From: Actinomycetes bacterium
GTDB taxonomy: Bacteria; Actinomycetota; Acidimicrobiia; Acidimicrobiales; Bog-793
Assembly (NCBI GenBank): GCA_021785095.1
Contig: JAJYGM010000795.1
Location: 1-6,921 of the forward strand
Reading direction: 5' to 3'
Length of the DNA stretch: 6,921 nt
This document shows positions 6,613 to 6,921 of the stretch, piece by piece. Both the position numbers and the translations under genes were made by a program. Each line of letters starts with the position of its first letter. The first letter of the stretch is position 1. The notes beneath the pieces were generated by a model that searched no databases, was not told the DNA's origin, and worked only from the letters and a program-made list of their open reading frames with translations.

Positions 6613-6921
6613 TCGTTCGTCAGACGAAACGGCACTCGCACGACGTTCACGTCGCTGCGCCGGCGCAGCACATTTGCGAGGATGATGTCCCGTTGGTTCT
6701 GCAGCAGCTGATGGCGGATCTTGCGTGGCTCGACCTCGGAGATGAGCACCAGCACCTCACGGTGGGCCCGGATCTCCGGCGAGCGCAGGTAGGCGAGTAC
6801 CGGCGCGGCTATCGACCGTGTCTCTGGGCGCAGGATGTCGAGGCGGACGCCGGGATCCCAGCGATCCCATTCGGCTCGCAGGGCATCGGCGCGCGCGGGG
6901 TCGAACTGGACACTTAGCGCG
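6609..6921 (-). CDS. Probable APC-family amino-acid permease, C-terminal cytoplasmic tail (fragment)
   Basis: On the - strand one frame is open from the right edge to TAG at 6611-6609, giving 103 residues without start or membrane helices. It reads ALSVQFDPARADALRAEWD, then PGVRLDIL, an EVLVLISEVEPRK stretch and RHQLLQNQRDIILANVLRRR, ending VRVPFRLTND. From memory this follows the soluble tail of large actinobacterial APC-superfamily permeases: a beta strand with FDxxxxxxLRxxW, a strand like VVVPEY, the LLHNQxALRLK motif (here LLQNQRDIILA) and a closing VPxxL. Those proteins have about 12 membrane helices before this domain, which would lie beyond the edge. The overlapping + strand frame is rich in Arg and Cys and resembles no family, so I take the - strand as coding. 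The transported solute is unknown, and a link with glycolate metabolism is not supported by the convergent layout. Confidence 0.65.
   Translation of the reverse strand, partial: ALSVQFDPARADALRAEWDRWDPGVRLDILRPETRSIAAPVLAYLRSPEIRAHREVLVLISEVEPRKIRHQLLQNQRDIILANVLRRRSDVNVVRVPFRLTND

Noticed and set aside
6616..6628. Small hairpin TTCGT-CAG-ACGAA near the convergent stops
   Set aside because: It has only five base pairs, no T run on either side, and lies inside the permease coding region, so it is too weak to call a terminator.
6501..6917. A 138-codon + strand open frame after glcF
   Set aside because: It starts inside glcF in another frame and runs opposite the permease tail; its product matches nothing, while the - strand frame reads as a plausible domain.

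Overview
The window is high-GC DNA in which every gene uses mostly G or C at third codon positions. Together with the tail of an actinobacterial-style APC transporter, this points to an actinomycete, perhaps a deep-branching or environmental one. That placement is inferred from composition and protein flavour, not from a marker gene. Coding density is very high. I see no RNA gene, CRISPR array, insertion sequence, phage gene or integration scar.

Layout on the + strand: (1) bases 1-132 are the last 43 codons of a molybdenum hydroxylase large subunit that starts outside the window. (2) Bases 194-2530 are a complete second molybdenum hydroxylase large subunit of the xanthine dehydrogenase / CoxL form II type. 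(3) After a 78-base gap with a short perfect palindrome and a T run come three tightly packed genes: glcD (2609-4078), glcE (4091-5329) and glcF (5329-6612). They encode the two FAD-domain subunits and the iron-sulfur subunit of a glycolate oxidase (glycolate dehydrogenase) complex. (4) On the - strand, from the right edge down to 6609, is the C-terminal cytoplasmic tail of what looks like an APC-family amino-acid permease. It converges on glcF so closely that both stop codons lie in one CTAG.

How the genes may work together: GlcD/E/F should oxidise glycolate, or a related D-2-hydroxy acid, to the 2-oxo acid and pass electrons through the Fe-S subunit to the respiratory chain. The molybdenum hydroxylases would hydroxylate an aldehyde or N-heterocycle. 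They need 2Fe-2S and FAD partners that are not in the window and are probably upstream. A chain of aldehyde to hydroxy acid to oxo acid is an attractive reading of the co-orientation, but it is inference only. I do not see a clearly novel system here. The points most worth a second look are the paired but diverged molybdenum subunits, their placement directly before glcDEF, the palindrome before glcD, and the shared stop site at the 3' end.
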